Shown piece after piece: positions 51,483-60,267 of a stretch of 64,000 bases of DNA. Each line of letters opens with the position of its first letter. Within the stretch, counting starts at the first letter, position 1. The translations under genes and the position numbers were made by a program. A model generated the notes under the pieces. The model did no database searches and was not told where the DNA came from. It saw only the letters and a program-made list of their open reading frames with translations. This stretch comes from Kutzneria buriramensis. Its GTDB lineage: Bacteria > Actinomycetota > Actinomycetes > Mycobacteriales > Pseudonocardiaceae. The stretch is taken from positions 761,034-825,033 of the forward strand of contig NZ_QUNO01000002.1 of NCBI RefSeq assembly GCF_003387475.1, in the 5' to 3' direction.

Positions 51483-52250
51483 CTAGCCGAGGCCGAGTTG
51501 GCGGCGCAGTGCGGGAACCGCGGTCGCCAGGGACGGGCCGTACCAGGTGAGCAGGCGGCCACTGACCAGCCGGACGCGGTCGGCGTCGAAGCACTCGGGG
51601 CCGTCGGTGACGGTGAAGACGTAGGGTTCGTCGGGCAGCACGACGAGGTCGGCGCCGGCAGAGCGCAACTGGTCGAGGTCCTGTTTGGGGTATCGGTCGG
51701 CGTGGTCGCCGTACACGTTGGCGACGCCGATCCGGGCCAGCAGGTCGGTGGCGAAGGTGCGACTGCCGACCACCATCCACGGGTCGCGCCAGATGCAGAC
51801 GAGCGCCGACTTGTCCGGGGCCGGCGGCGGGGCGTCGAGTTGGCGGTGGGCCTCGGTCAGCCAGTCGGGCGCCGGCCGGCGTAGCGCGACGGTGATCAGG
51901 CGGTCCAGCGAGGTCAGCGCGCTGGGGACGTCCTCGACGACCGTGACCCAGACGGGCACGCCGGCGGCCTCCAGGCGGCGCACGTCGATCTCGCGGTTCT
52001 CCTCCTTGTTGACGACGACCAGCTCCGGCCGCAGTTCGGCGATCCGCCTGGTGTCGGGGTTCTTGGTGCCGCGAATCCGTTCCACGTCCAGGTCGGCGGG
52101 ATGGGTGCACCAGTCGGTGGCGGCGGCCAGCAGGCCACGGTCGACGGCGGCGACGGCCTCGGTCAGCGACGGCACCAGAGACACGACGCGCCCCGGGGCG
52201 TCGGGCAGCGTCACCTCCCGGCCGAGGTCGTCACGTTCCGTGCGGGCCAC
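51483..52250 (-). CDS. BtuF/FepB-like helical-backbone metal receptor without signal peptide
   Basis: A 255-residue protein of the class III periplasmic binding fold: RVVSLVPSLTEAVAAVDRG, VVVNKEENREIDVRRLEAAGVPV (in parts) and a long backbone helix. BtuF-like proteins bind cobalamin or iron chelates. No signal peptide or lipobox is seen, so it may be cytosolic or start elsewhere; the GTG chosen is the furthest upstream that does not overlap cobK. It is divergent from cobK by only 22 bases, suggesting a shared corrin-related control. Confidence 0.82.
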   Translation of the reverse strand: MARTERDDLGREVTLPDAPGRVVSLVPSLTEAVAAVDRGLLAAATDWCTHPADLDVERIRGTKNPDTRRIAELRPELVVVNKEENREIDVRRLEAAGVPVWVTVVEDVPSALTSLDRLITVALRRPAPDWLTEAHRQLDAPPPAPDKSALVCIWRDPWMVVGSRTFATDLLARIGVANVYGDHADRYPKQDLDQLRSAGADLVVLPDEPYVFTVTDGPECFDADRVRLVSGRLLTWYGPSLATAVPALRRQLGLG

Positions 52251-52272
52251 CCGGTCAGGCTATCGTGCGGCG

Positions 52273-52986
52273 GTGGCCAGGACCGTGCTCGTGCTGGGCG
52301 GCACCGGCGAGGCGCGCCGGCTGGCGGAGGTGCTCGCCGCCGTCCCGGAGCTGCGTGTCGTGACGTCGCTCGCCGGCCGGGTGAGCAGCCCTCACCTGCC
52401 TCCGGGCGAGGTCCGCATCGGCGGCTTCGACGGCGTCGAAGGCCTGGCGGCGTGGCTGCGCGCCGAGGGCGTGGACGTCGTGGTGGACGCCACGCACCCG
52501 TTCGCGGCCCGGATCACCGCGTCGGCGGTCACGGCGACCTCCCGGCTCGGGATTCCGTTGCTCGTGCTGCAACGCCCCGGCTGGCGGGAGTCCGACGGCG
52601 ACGACTGGCGCTGGGTCGGCTCGGTGTCCGACGCCGCCGAGCTGCTGCCGTCGGTCGGCCGCCGCGCGTTGTTGACGGTCGGCCGCCAGGAACTCGCTCC
52701 CTTCACCCGTCTCAGTGACATGTGGCTGCTCGCCAGGTCGATCGAGCAGCCGGACCTGCCCGTCCGGGCAGTGCTGGCCCGCGGCCCGTTCACCGTCGAG
52801 TCCGAGCTCGCCCTGCTCCGCGAGCACGACATCGACGTCGTGGTCACCAAGGACAGCGGCGGCGACGACGCGAAACTGGTCGCGGCGCGCCGGCTCGCGA
52901 TCCCGGTGGTGATCGTCCGACGACCCTCCCCACCTGCGGTTACCGTGGTGTCCACAGTGGATCAAGCGGCCAACCGGGTGATCTAG
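52273..52986 (+). CDS. cobK: Cobalt-precorrin-6A reductase
   Basis: A 237-residue NADPH-dependent reductase of the CobK/CbiJ family. LVLGGTGEARRLAEVL is the N-terminal Rossmann signature; VVDATHPFAARITASAV, VGRQELAPF and VVTKDSGG near the C-terminus are family landmarks. It reduces precorrin-6A to 6B in corrin synthesis. GTG start at ARTVLVLGG. No ribosome binding site; with a 22-base divergent gap it is probably leaderless or nearly so. Confidence 0.93.
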   Translation: MARTVLVLGGTGEARRLAEVLAAVPELRVVTSLAGRVSSPHLPPGEVRIGGFDGVEGLAAWLRAEGVDVVVDATHPFAARITASAVTATSRLGIPLLVLQRPGWRESDGDDWRWVGSVSDAAELLPSVGRRALLTVGRQELAPFTRLSDMWLLARSIEQPDLPVRAVLARGPFTVESELALLREHDIDVVVTKDSGGDDAKLVAARRLAIPVVIVRRPSPPAVTVVSTVDQAANRVI

Positions 52987-53192
52987 GGACACGCTACGGT
53001 TGCATAGCGCGGCGCAGCCGGTGTTCATGCCCTACGCTTCGGGCTCGCGCGGCGAACGCAGTAAGCAGGGCGGACCCCGAATTCCCTCAGCAATTGACTA
53101 CGGCCGTCTCAGCGTCCTCACAGGCGAGTCCGCGAACCTGGTCGTGTGCGGTGGGCTGCCTCCTACCGCCGAAGTTCGGGGAGGAGATCGCC

Positions 53193-53930
53193 GTGCAGCA
53201 CGATCTCGACATCCGCTGGGACACCGCCAGCGAGCGCAACCTGCGCGCCGTCAACGCCGACGCCGTCGCCACCCGGCGCGACCCGGCCAGCGGCGAGCTG
53301 GTGTTCGCGGTCGCCGACGGCATCGGCGACAGCCCGCGCTCCGCGGAGGCCGCGCGCAAGGCCGCCACCGCCGCCGTGGCCACCCCCGTCGCCCAGGGCG
53401 CCATCCAGGCGATGCTCGCCGCCCAGCAGGCCCTGCTGCTCGACGAGGACGACTGCGTGCTCATCGTGGCCATGCCGTTCACCGACCGGGTCAGCAGCGG
53501 CTACCGGATCGCCTGGGTCGGCGACTGCCGCGCCTACCTGTGGGACGACCAGACGCTGCACCAGCTCACCTCGGACCAGACCGTCGCCGCGTACCTGCGG
53601 TCGCAGCTGCGGCCGACCACGCCGCGCATGGAGCACATCGTCACCAACACGGTGCGCACCACCACGACCGACCAGATCGGCTGGACCCAGGTCCGCACCA
53701 CCGGCTCCGGCCTGCTGTTGGCCACCGACGGCGTGCACAAGGTCGTGCCGGCCATCGCCATGCACCGCGAGCTGACCACCTCCGCCCGGCCCGCGCAGGC
53801 CCTCATCGAGGCCTCCGCCGCGCTCGGCGGCCGCGACAACGCCAGCGCCGCCGTGATCGACTGGTCCGCCGCGCGGCGGGAGCCGCCACCGGTCCCCCGG
53901 CTCGACACGCTGCCGCTGGTGCACCAGTAG
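53193..53930 (+). CDS. PP2C-like serine/threonine phosphatase
   Basis: A 245-residue cytosolic PPM-type phosphatase. Metal-binding aspartates are in VADGIGD, LLATDGVHKVV and GGRDNASAAVIDW; RNLRAVNADAV is the N-terminal motif and AWVGDCRAYL the central one. It dephosphorylates Ser/Thr proteins; no kinase is adjacent. GGGGAGGAG eight bases before the GTG fixes the start. The 206 bases upstream hold no gene; TTGACT near 53096 could be a -35 but its -10 is unclear. Confidence 0.87.
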   Translation: MQHDLDIRWDTASERNLRAVNADAVATRRDPASGELVFAVADGIGDSPRSAEAARKAATAAVATPVAQGAIQAMLAAQQALLLDEDDCVLIVAMPFTDRVSSGYRIAWVGDCRAYLWDDQTLHQLTSDQTVAAYLRSQLRPTTPRMEHIVTNTVRTTTTDQIGWTQVRTTGSGLLLATDGVHKVVPAIAMHRELTTSARPAQALIEASAALGGRDNASAAVIDWSAARREPPPVPRLDTLPLVHQ

Positions 53931-53955
53931 CGGTCACCACCTCCTTCGGAATTCG

Positions 53956-53986
53956 TTGCCACGGGGACGAAGCCGCTTGTCAGGCC
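53956..53986 (+). repeat. Possible degenerate relic of the A/B element
   Basis: TTGCC, then GGGACGAAGCCGCTTGTCA, resembles the first blocks of elements A and B with a shortened hairpin and several substitutions. It also lies just after a gene (PP2C-like) in the same orientation. It overlaps the tail of the converging small gene; resemblance may be chance. Confidence 0.3.
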
Positions 53987-54234
53987 GCCGGCTCGGGGTT
54001 CGGTCCGGACAACGCCCACCGCACCACACGCTCGGCCGGCGGCTGCGGCAAGCGGGAACGCACGTGGTCAGGCGCCGGCTGCCCGTCCGTCACGGCCTGG
54101 ATGTAGTCCACGGCCCCGTGCAGGCTGAGATCCGGAGCAGCGGACCGAATGAGTTGGATGGCCTCGATGCACTGCCCGCGACCGAGCAGTTCAGCCACTC
54201 CGGACCACAGTGGATCGACGCGCTCGATGCCCAA
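53980..54234 (-). CDS. Small protein with ribosomal L7/L12-CTD-like motif
   Basis: About 84 residues. GRGQCIEAIQLIRSAAPDLSL followed by HGAVDYIQAV (in parts under 20) mirrors the helix-loop-helix of the L7/L12 C-terminal domain (IxAIKLxREATxxxLKEAKD), a fold also found in small actinomycete proteins of unknown role. A TTG start with GGAGGG seven bases upstream is the best start; no ATG or GTG fits. Codon third positions look coding. Function unknown. Confidence 0.6.
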   Translation of the reverse strand: MGIERVDPLWSGVAELLGRGQCIEAIQLIRSAAPDLSLHGAVDYIQAVTDGQPAPDHVRSRLPQPPAERVVRWALSGPNPEPAA

Positions 54235-54290
54235 GGGGTCGCCCTCCGCCGAACCGGATTTCGGCCCGGCGGAGGTGTCGAGCCTTCCCG

Positions 54291-57200
54291 CTACGGAACG
54301 GTCACCGCGTTGACGATCACCGTGCCCTTCGTGGGATCGAGTCGGGATGCGGGCACCGTGTCGACGGCCCTGGGGACGGTGGCGGGATCGACGGCGCAGA
54401 CGGGCGCGCTGACGCCGGGGGCGCACACGCCGAACTGGTAGGGCTGCGGGGTGGCGGTGAACGCGCGGGCCTGGTCGGGGCTGAAGCCGTCCTGGCCGGT
54501 CAGCACGACCGAGAACGTCCAACCGGGACCGGGACCGCCGAACGCCGCCTTCGGTAAGGCGACGGTGATGGTCTTGGTGTCCACCGACGCCACGGCGGCG
54601 GTCGGGGTGCCGACCTGGTGGCCGGCGGCGTCGACCCAGACCGGCGCGGCGAAGCCCTGGAGCTCGATCCGCTGGCTCCACGGCGCGACCTGGTAGTTGC
54701 GCGACGGGAACGGGGCGGCGGTGGAGGTGGGCTTGCCCGGGGCGCCGACGTAGACGTCCAGCAGCTGAGCGCCCATGGTGGCCCCGAAGGTGGGGACGAG
54801 GTTCCTGAGGGTTGCTCGCAGATAGACGGTGTCGCCGAGCGCGACGACCTGGAACCGGGTCAGGTCGAACGAGCCGGCGGCGAAGTCGGCCGCGGTGGGG
54901 TACGCGTAGGTGCCGGGACCGTTGTCGTCGCCGACGGGGTCGGCGACGTCCAACACGCTGGTGCCACCGACGAGATCACCGGTGACGGTGGTGTGCGCGT
55001 ACCCGGTTCGGTTGCCGGCGGCGGAAACGCCGACGGTGATGGAATTCGAGCCGAAGCCGATCGGCGCCGTCACCGTGTACGTCCCGTCGGCGCCGGCGAC
55101 CGCGCTGACGGTGCTGGTCTTGCCGGCGGTATCGGTGTCGACGGCCTGCACGCTGACCTCGGCGCCGGGTGTGGTCTTGCCGGTGACGGACGCGGTGGCG
55201 CCGTTGGCGACCGCACCAACCGTCGTGGCGACCTCGCCCGGGGCGGGGTGCGACACGTACCGGTCGGTGGTGATCGACGGCCGATCGAGCACCCGGCCGG
55301 CGCGCAGGTCGGCGGCCAACCGGAGCCGATGCGCCTGGGCCCAGGTCAGCGGCGAGGCGGAGCCGGCGGCGTGGCCGTTGCCGAAGCCGATGGACGCGGT
55401 GGTCGGATCCGTGCCGTACGGGGAGGCCGCCAGATCCGGGTTCTCCCATGCCTGCTCCGGCACCAGCCCGACACCGGAGGCGGAACCGAACATGCTGTCC
55501 AGCAACGACTTCGCGCCCCGACCATCGCCCGTGGCGAGGTCGGACTCGGCGCGTTCACCGGACAGCACGGGCCACAGGTGCCCGGTGCCGGTGTCCGTGG
55601 TGGGCCACGGCTGACCCTGCCCGGCGCAGGTGCTCTGGCTGGGCTGGTAGCAGTCGCCGTAGCCGTCGGCGCTGCCGGCGGAAGCCGATGTTCCGTAACG
55701 GTAGTAGCCGACGCCGGTCGAGGTCCGCACCGAGATCTGCTTGTCCAGCACGGCGAGTGAGGCGGTGAAGTCCTTGTCCTGTGGGGAGAGTTCGCCCAGC
55801 CGGACCAGTTCCTGGAAGCCGCCGTCGACCACGGCGCGCTGGTCGGCGGTCGGGCCGCCGTTGCCGAGGTTGTAGCTGACGGCCGAGTTCGGGTCGCCGT
55901 TCTTGGTCAGCCGCACGAAGTAGTTCGGCCCGTACGGTCCGGTGGTGGTCACCGTCCACGACTTGATGTTGCGCTGGAAGTCGTCGGCGGCAGCGCGGTA
56001 GATCCGCGCGTCCGCGTGATCACCGTGCTGGTCGGCCAGCGCCCCGGCGGCGACCAGGCCCGCGATCTCGGCGGCGATCGTGGACGGCGAGTAGCCCGAC
56101 TGCTCCTCCCACCGCTCGACGCCGAAGGACGGCCCGTGCGACAGCAGGTAGTCCGCCGCCGGCTTGATGTGTTGCGCCCACAGCGAGTTGTCGTTCAGAT
56201 CGGTGAGCTCCGCCATCAGGATCGGATACGCGGTCTCGTCCAGCTGATCGCCGCCGGTGTCCGGCGCGATCTTGCCGTTGACGAGCGAGTTCCGGGGCGT
56301 CTCGCCGGTCGGCAGCTGCTGCTTGGTGAGCAGGAACGTGGCGATCGCCCTGGCCGTCGCCCGGTCGCCGGCGGCCATGAAGCCGGTGAACGCCTCGTAC
56401 GCGTCCCGGGCGAACACCTCGCGGTAGGAACCGAAGTACACCGGCTTGTCGGCCTTCACCGCCTGTCCCCACGGGCTGGCGAGCGACGCGACGACCGCGC
56501 CCGGGAACGTCTTGTCCTCGCTGGCCTTCAACACGTTCGCGTCCAACGGAGAGGTGCCGTGAACCAGCGACGCGTCGTAGTCCTGCCACCCGTCGGCGTA
56601 CTCGTCACGCACGTGGTCGAACCACGAATGAGCGGAGGCCTCGGCGGCCCCGACGGCCTGAGCCTGGTTGCGGCCGAAGCCCAGCGCGAGGGTGAAGTCC
56701 CGCGCGGTCACGTCCTCGGTCGCCGTGACATGCCCGTTGGCGGCGCTGGAATATCGGGTGATGGAGCGGTTGGCGTCGAGCTGGTTCAGGCCGTCGCTGA
56801 CTGTGCCGGCGTAGCCGACAGTGGCCGCGCGACCCGATGTCGAGGCGAGCGCCATGTAGGTCGGCACGGCGTAGTCGCGGTTGGCGGCCTGGCTGACGGT
56901 GTCGGTGTCGTACAGCACCGGCACGTCACCGGCGAGGACCGCGTTGTCACCGCTGTTGCCGTTCACGTGGCCGTCCAGCCGGGCGTACACACGCAGGTTC
57001 GGTGGACCGTCGACGGTGGTGTGCATGACCACCGAATCCCTTGCCGGATCGGTGATGTACGTCGTGGTGAGCCGATACCGGTGCTTCGCGCTGGTCGCCG
57101 TGACGGTGCAGACCATGCCGGTGCGATCCGCCTTCACGGTGTAGGCCGTGTCCCTGGTCTGGAGATCGGTGAAGGTGCGGCCGTCGGTCACGATGTATTG

Positions 57201-57437
57201 CAGGGTGCCCACATTCGTGTTGTCGATCGTCGGCTCGTACACGTCCGACAGGACGCCGTCCGCGACCGTGTACCAGACCTTCGATCTGGAGTTCCTCGCC
57301 GTGCCCAGGCAGTCCTTGCGCCCGGTGTCGAAGTACGCCGTCGCGCCGGGTGCGCCCGGCGTCGCAGGGTCCGCGATCGCTGGCAACGCCGTTGCCACCA
57401 TCGACGCCAGGATCACCGGCGCCAGTGCTCGCAACAT
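54291..57437 (-). CDS. Secreted GH15 glucodextranase/glucoamylase-like enzyme
   Basis: A 1,048-residue exported enzyme. Signal peptide about 1-22; domain N beta-sandwich (about 25-275); (alpha/alpha)6 GH15 catalytic domain (about 285-690) with acid Glu in ERWEEQSGYSPSTIAAEI in part (ERWEEQSGYSP) and base Glu in LVPEQAWENPDL; an Ig-like domain (about 705-790, ATASVTGKTTPGAEVSV); and a C-terminal glucodextranase-type binding domain (about 795-1048, VADPVGDDNGPGTYAYP). It releases glucose from alpha-glucans or dextran ends. GGCGGAGAG supports the ATG. No operator recognised. Confidence 0.92.
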   Translation of the reverse strand: MLRALAPVILASMVATALPAIADPATPGAPGATAYFDTGRKDCLGTARNSRSKVWYTVADGVLSDVYEPTIDNTNVGTLQYIVTDGRTFTDLQTRDTAYTVKADRTGMVCTVTATSAKHRYRLTTTYITDPARDSVVMHTTVDGPPNLRVYARLDGHVNGNSGDNAVLAGDVPVLYDTDTVSQAANRDYAVPTYMALASTSGRAATVGYAGTVSDGLNQLDANRSITRYSSAANGHVTATEDVTARDFTLALGFGRNQAQAVGAAEASAHSWFDHVRDEYADGWQDYDASLVHGTSPLDANVLKASEDKTFPGAVVASLASPWGQAVKADKPVYFGSYREVFARDAYEAFTGFMAAGDRATARAIATFLLTKQQLPTGETPRNSLVNGKIAPDTGGDQLDETAYPILMAELTDLNDNSLWAQHIKPAADYLLSHGPSFGVERWEEQSGYSPSTIAAEIAGLVAAGALADQHGDHADARIYRAAADDFQRNIKSWTVTTTGPYGPNYFVRLTKNGDPNSAVSYNLGNGGPTADQRAVVDGGFQELVRLGELSPQDKDFTASLAVLDKQISVRTSTGVGYYRYGTSASAGSADGYGDCYQPSQSTCAGQGQPWPTTDTGTGHLWPVLSGERAESDLATGDGRGAKSLLDSMFGSASGVGLVPEQAWENPDLAASPYGTDPTTASIGFGNGHAAGSASPLTWAQAHRLRLAADLRAGRVLDRPSITTDRYVSHPAPGEVATTVGAVANGATASVTGKTTPGAEVSVQAVDTDTAGKTSTVSAVAGADGTYTVTAPIGFGSNSITVGVSAAGNRTGYAHTTVTGDLVGGTSVLDVADPVGDDNGPGTYAYPTAADFAAGSFDLTRFQVVALGDTVYLRATLRNLVPTFGATMGAQLLDVYVGAPGKPTSTAAPFPSRNYQVAPWSQRIELQGFAAPVWVDAAGHQVGTPTAAVASVDTKTITVALPKAAFGGPGPGWTFSVVLTGQDGFSPDQARAFTATPQPYQFGVCAPGVSAPVCAVDPATVPRAVDTVPASRLDPTKGTVIVNAVTVP

Positions 57438-57512
57438 CTCTCCGCCTCTCGCTCAGGAGTCGGCCATCGGATCGACCATAGCGAGGCTGAGCATCACTGG
57501 TCACTGAAGTTA

Positions 57513-58280
57513 TTACGCGCCAAGATTTTGGGTCAGAACGCGTGTCGCGGCGGTGATGGCGGCCGCGTCGTCGGCGGCGTTCGCGCTGCTCAGGGCGCTG
57601 CTGAGGATCGCTACCACATATCGCTGACCGGTGCCGACGAGTCCGGTCGTGTGCAACACCCGGTCCGGACGGCAGCATCCCCAGCCCTGTTTCACCCACC
57701 ACTGCCCGGCCCCGACCGCAGTCGGGATGCCGAAGGACTGGTCGAAGCCGTCCGCCGCGACGGCCGGCGCGTGATAGAGAGCGTTGACGACCGCCTGCTG
57801 GTCGGCCGATTCCAAGAACTTGTAGACCCGCACGACATCGTCCGCGGTGATCGTCGTGTCGCCCCAGCGGGCCGAATCCGTCGGCGGAATCGTGTGCCGC
57901 AACCCCATCAGCGCAGCCGATCGCATCACCACCTTCGGGCCGCCGCCGGCCGACCACAGCGCGTCGGCGATCCCGTCGTCGCTGCGGGACAGCATCTGCG
58001 CGACGCGAGCGGCGGATCCCGTATGGTGCGCCAGCGCGTCGTATCCGATAAGCAGCTTCACGACCGATTCGGCGGGAAAAGCCAGATCCTGATTGGCGGC
58101 GACCAGAATCCGGTCGGTGGCGCGGTCATAAACCTCGATGCCGAGCGTGGCCTGCGGCGCGGCCTGCCTCGCCGCGCTCGCGGCGTCCGCGAACAGGCCC
58201 CTGATCAGCACGAACAGGCACAGCAGCGCCGCCACGACGGCGAACCACAGCGGCGCCGCGGCCCGACTCCCCAGTCTCAT
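57513..58280 (-). CDS. Class A beta-lactamase-related serine hydrolase
   Basis: A 255-residue exported protein with an N-terminal hydrophobic segment (about 10-30). The S-x-x-K motif is AESVVKLL (Ser72, Lys75); SRSDDG may stand for the SDN motif. The KTG triad element is not obvious (HTTGLVGTGQR is the nearest), so beta-lactam hydrolysis is doubtful. The ATG at MRLGSRAAA has no ribosome binding site. It is divergent from the NlpC/P60 peptidase gene, suggesting a shared cell-wall role. Confidence 0.82.
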   Translation of the reverse strand: MRLGSRAAAPLWFAVVAALLCLFVLIRGLFADAASAARQAAPQATLGIEVYDRATDRILVAANQDLAFPAESVVKLLIGYDALAHHTGSAARVAQMLSRSDDGIADALWSAGGGPKVVMRSAALMGLRHTIPPTDSARWGDTTITADDVVRVYKFLESADQQAVVNALYHAPAVAADGFDQSFGIPTAVGAGQWWVKQGWGCCRPDRVLHTTGLVGTGQRYVVAILSSALSSANAADDAAAITAATRVLTQNLGA

Positions 58281-58391
58281 ACAGAGAAGGTGTTCGATCA
58301 CGGCGCGAGGTTGCGTTCGAACCCCGGTGAACCGCGTGCGGGCCTCCCGCGTATCGACTCCTGACGCCCCTGCGAAGGAGACTCCGGCGAA

Positions 58392-59435
58392 GTGAAGATC
58401 CCGTACAAGCACGTGCTCGGCGCGCTCGGCGTGACCTTGGCGGTCATCAGCCTCGCCCCCGCCTCGGCACTGGCGGATCCCCCGACCAACGCCAACGACG
58501 CGCTCGCGCAGCTGCACGACGCCAGCCAGAAGGAGGAGTCGGTCGGCGAGCAGTACAACGCCGCCCAGAGCGCCTACCAGGCGCGGCTCGCCGACGTGCA
58601 GAAGGCCAACGCCGACCTGGCCACCGACCAGCAGGCCGAGAAGCAGGCGAAGGCCGACGAGGACCGGTACCGCGGGGACGTGGACCGGTGGGTGTCGGCC
58701 ACCACCGAGGGCGCGGACCTGAGCAGCATGTCGGCGCTGCTCACCGGGCAGTCGCCCAGCGACTTCCTGGACCGGGCGTGGATGCTCCAGGAGGTCAGCC
58801 AGTTCAACGGCGACGCCATGGCTGGCCTCGACAAGGCGCTGTCCAAGGCGAGCGACGCGAGCAAGAAGGCGCAGCAGGCCCAGGACAAGTCCAACACCGC
58901 CGCGGCGCAGGCCAAGCAGGTCGCGGACGGCCTCCAGGCACAGAAGGACGCCGCCACGCAGGCCGAGCAGGCGGCGCAGGCCGCGTACAACCGGCTGACC
59001 GGCAGCCAGAAGACGGCGCTGGCCAGCGACAAGGGCCAGCCGTTCGACACCAGCAACGTGCCGCCGGGTGCTGCGGGCATCGCCGTCAAGGCGGCGCTGG
59101 GGCAGGTCGGCACGCCCTACGTGTACGGCGGCAACCAGCCCGGGGTGGGCCTCGACTGCTCCTCGCTGGTGCAGTACGCGTACCGGCAGGCCGGCATCAG
59201 CCTGCCGCGCGTCACCACCGACCAGGTCAACGTCGGCACGCCGGTCTCGGAGGCCGATCTCAAGCCCGGTGACCTGCTGTTCTTCGGCACCGCGAGCAAC
59301 GTACACCACGTCGCGATGTTCATCGGCAACGGCCAGATCGTGCACGCGCCGGACGTCGGCCAGGTCGTCAAGGTCGTGCCGATCAGCGGCGGCGGCAGCG
59401 ACTACTACACCTCGCGGCGGATCGTGAACAGCTGA
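58392..59435 (+). CDS. Secreted NlpC/P60 (C40) peptidase with coiled-coil
   Basis: A 347-residue peptidoglycan hydrolase. Signal peptide about 1-29; long Ala/Gln/Lys-rich coiled-coil (about 33-215); NlpC/P60 domain (about 228-347) with catalytic Cys256 in GLDCSSLVQYAYR, His near 306 in HHVAMFIGNG and a third polar residue in HAPDVG. It cleaves peptide stems of peptidoglycan, as RipA-type enzymes do in division. GAAGGAGAC precedes the GTG start. A strong hairpin follows its stop. Confidence 0.92.
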   Translation: MKIPYKHVLGALGVTLAVISLAPASALADPPTNANDALAQLHDASQKEESVGEQYNAAQSAYQARLADVQKANADLATDQQAEKQAKADEDRYRGDVDRWVSATTEGADLSSMSALLTGQSPSDFLDRAWMLQEVSQFNGDAMAGLDKALSKASDASKKAQQAQDKSNTAAAQAKQVADGLQAQKDAATQAEQAAQAAYNRLTGSQKTALASDKGQPFDTSNVPPGAAGIAVKAALGQVGTPYVYGGNQPGVGLDCSSLVQYAYRQAGISLPRVTTDQVNVGTPVSEADLKPGDLLFFGTASNVHHVAMFIGNGQIVHAPDVGQVVKVVPISGGGSDYYTSRRIVNS

Positions 59436-59441
59436 GGACTT

Positions 59442-59479
59442 GGCCGGCCCGCACGTTCCGCGCGGCGTGCGGACCGGCC
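59442..59479. terminator. Bidirectional terminator-like hairpin
   Basis: 14-bp arms with one mismatch (GGCCGGCCCGCACG and CGTGCGGACCGGCC) around a 10-base loop, between converging stop codons of the NlpC/P60 gene and the small hypothetical gene. No T tract. Confidence 0.75.
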
Positions 59480-59484
59480 ATGGT

Positions 59485-59838
59485 TCACCCGCAGCAGAAC
59501 GGGTTGTCGCACGGGTCGCCGACCTCGCTGCCGTACGCGACGAAGCCCTCGACCGGCGCCAGGACCGCGCGCTCGACGTCCTTGGCCAGCGCCGGCGCCT
59601 TGCGGGACGCCGGCTCTCCCCAGGCCGGCGGGGCGTCGTCGACGTCGAACCGCACGGTGCCGTCGACGAACAGCGTCCACAGCGGGTGGTCGGGGAAGCT
59701 GTTGATCCGCAGCACCCACCACGCGCCGTCGACCTGGGCGACGACGGGGAAGAACGCGTTGTCGGTCCGCTGCCAGTGGGGAGTCGCCCGCAGCTCGGGA
59801 TGCATACCGACAGTCTGCCGTGTGGTCGGCACGGTCAT
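59485..59838 (-). CDS. Hypothetical protein
   Basis: A 117-residue soluble protein with Trp/Pro-rich beta-strand patterns (VAQVDGAWWVLRINSFPDHP; LFVDGTVRFDVDD in parts) and a Cys-rich C-terminus (DPCDNPFCCG). No family recognised. The first ATG with GGAAG upstream is used; an internal ATG (MHPELRATPHW) is an alternative. It is divergent from the MmcQ/YjbR gene by 42 bases. Confidence 0.65.
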   Translation of the reverse strand: MTVPTTRQTVGMHPELRATPHWQRTDNAFFPVVAQVDGAWWVLRINSFPDHPLWTLFVDGTVRFDVDDAPPAWGEPASRKAPALAKDVERAVLAPVEGFVAYGSEVGDPCDNPFCCG

Positions 59839-59880
59839 GGCGGCGACTTCCGAGGGCCGGCGCGTCTAGGCTCAGCCACC

Positions 59881-60267
59881 ATGGCCACCTGGGACGACGT
59901 GCGCCGGATCGCGCTGGCGCTGCCGGAATCCGGCGAGAAGCTGTCGTGGGGCACGCCGTCTTGGCACGTGCGGGGCAAGGGGTTCGTCTGGGACCGGCCG
60001 CTGCACAAGTCGGACCTCGCGGCGCTCGGCGACGACGCCCCGGACGGCCCGATCCTGGGCGTCCGGGTCGCCGACGAGGGCGTCAAGCAGGCCCTGATCG
60101 CCGACGACCCGGCGGTGTACTTCACCATCCCCCACTTCGACGGCTACCCGGCGGTGCTGGTGCTGCTGGACCGGATCGGCGTGCCGGAGCTGGCGGAGGT
60201 GATCACCGAGGCGTGGCTGCTGCGGGCGCCGAAGAAACTGGCTCGGGAGTTCCTGGCCGAGCACTGA
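59881..60267 (+). CDS. MmcQ/YjbR-family protein
   Basis: A 128-residue small protein of the MmcQ/YjbR (CyaY-like fold) family: ALALPESGEKLSWGTPSWHVRGKGF in parts (SWGTPSWHVRGKGF), HFDGYPAVLVLLD and the C-terminal LLRAPKKLAREFL. Often annotated DNA-binding, but the biochemical role is unclear. ATG start. Its last 65 bases overlap the tail of the converging MFS gene, the longest such overlap in the window. Confidence 0.88.
   Translation: MATWDDVRRIALALPESGEKLSWGTPSWHVRGKGFVWDRPLHKSDLAALGDDAPDGPILGVRVADEGVKQALIADDPAVYFTIPHFDGYPAVLVLLDRIGVPELAEVITEAWLLRAPKKLAREFLAEH

Noticed and set aside
57513..58280. Calling the serine hydrolase a beta-lactamase
   Set aside because: S-x-x-K is present but SDN is altered and a KTG motif is not clear, so resistance function is not supported.
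56016..58364. 782-codon plus-strand frame opposite the GH15 and serine hydrolase genes
   Set aside because: Spans two unrelated real genes and has shadow composition.
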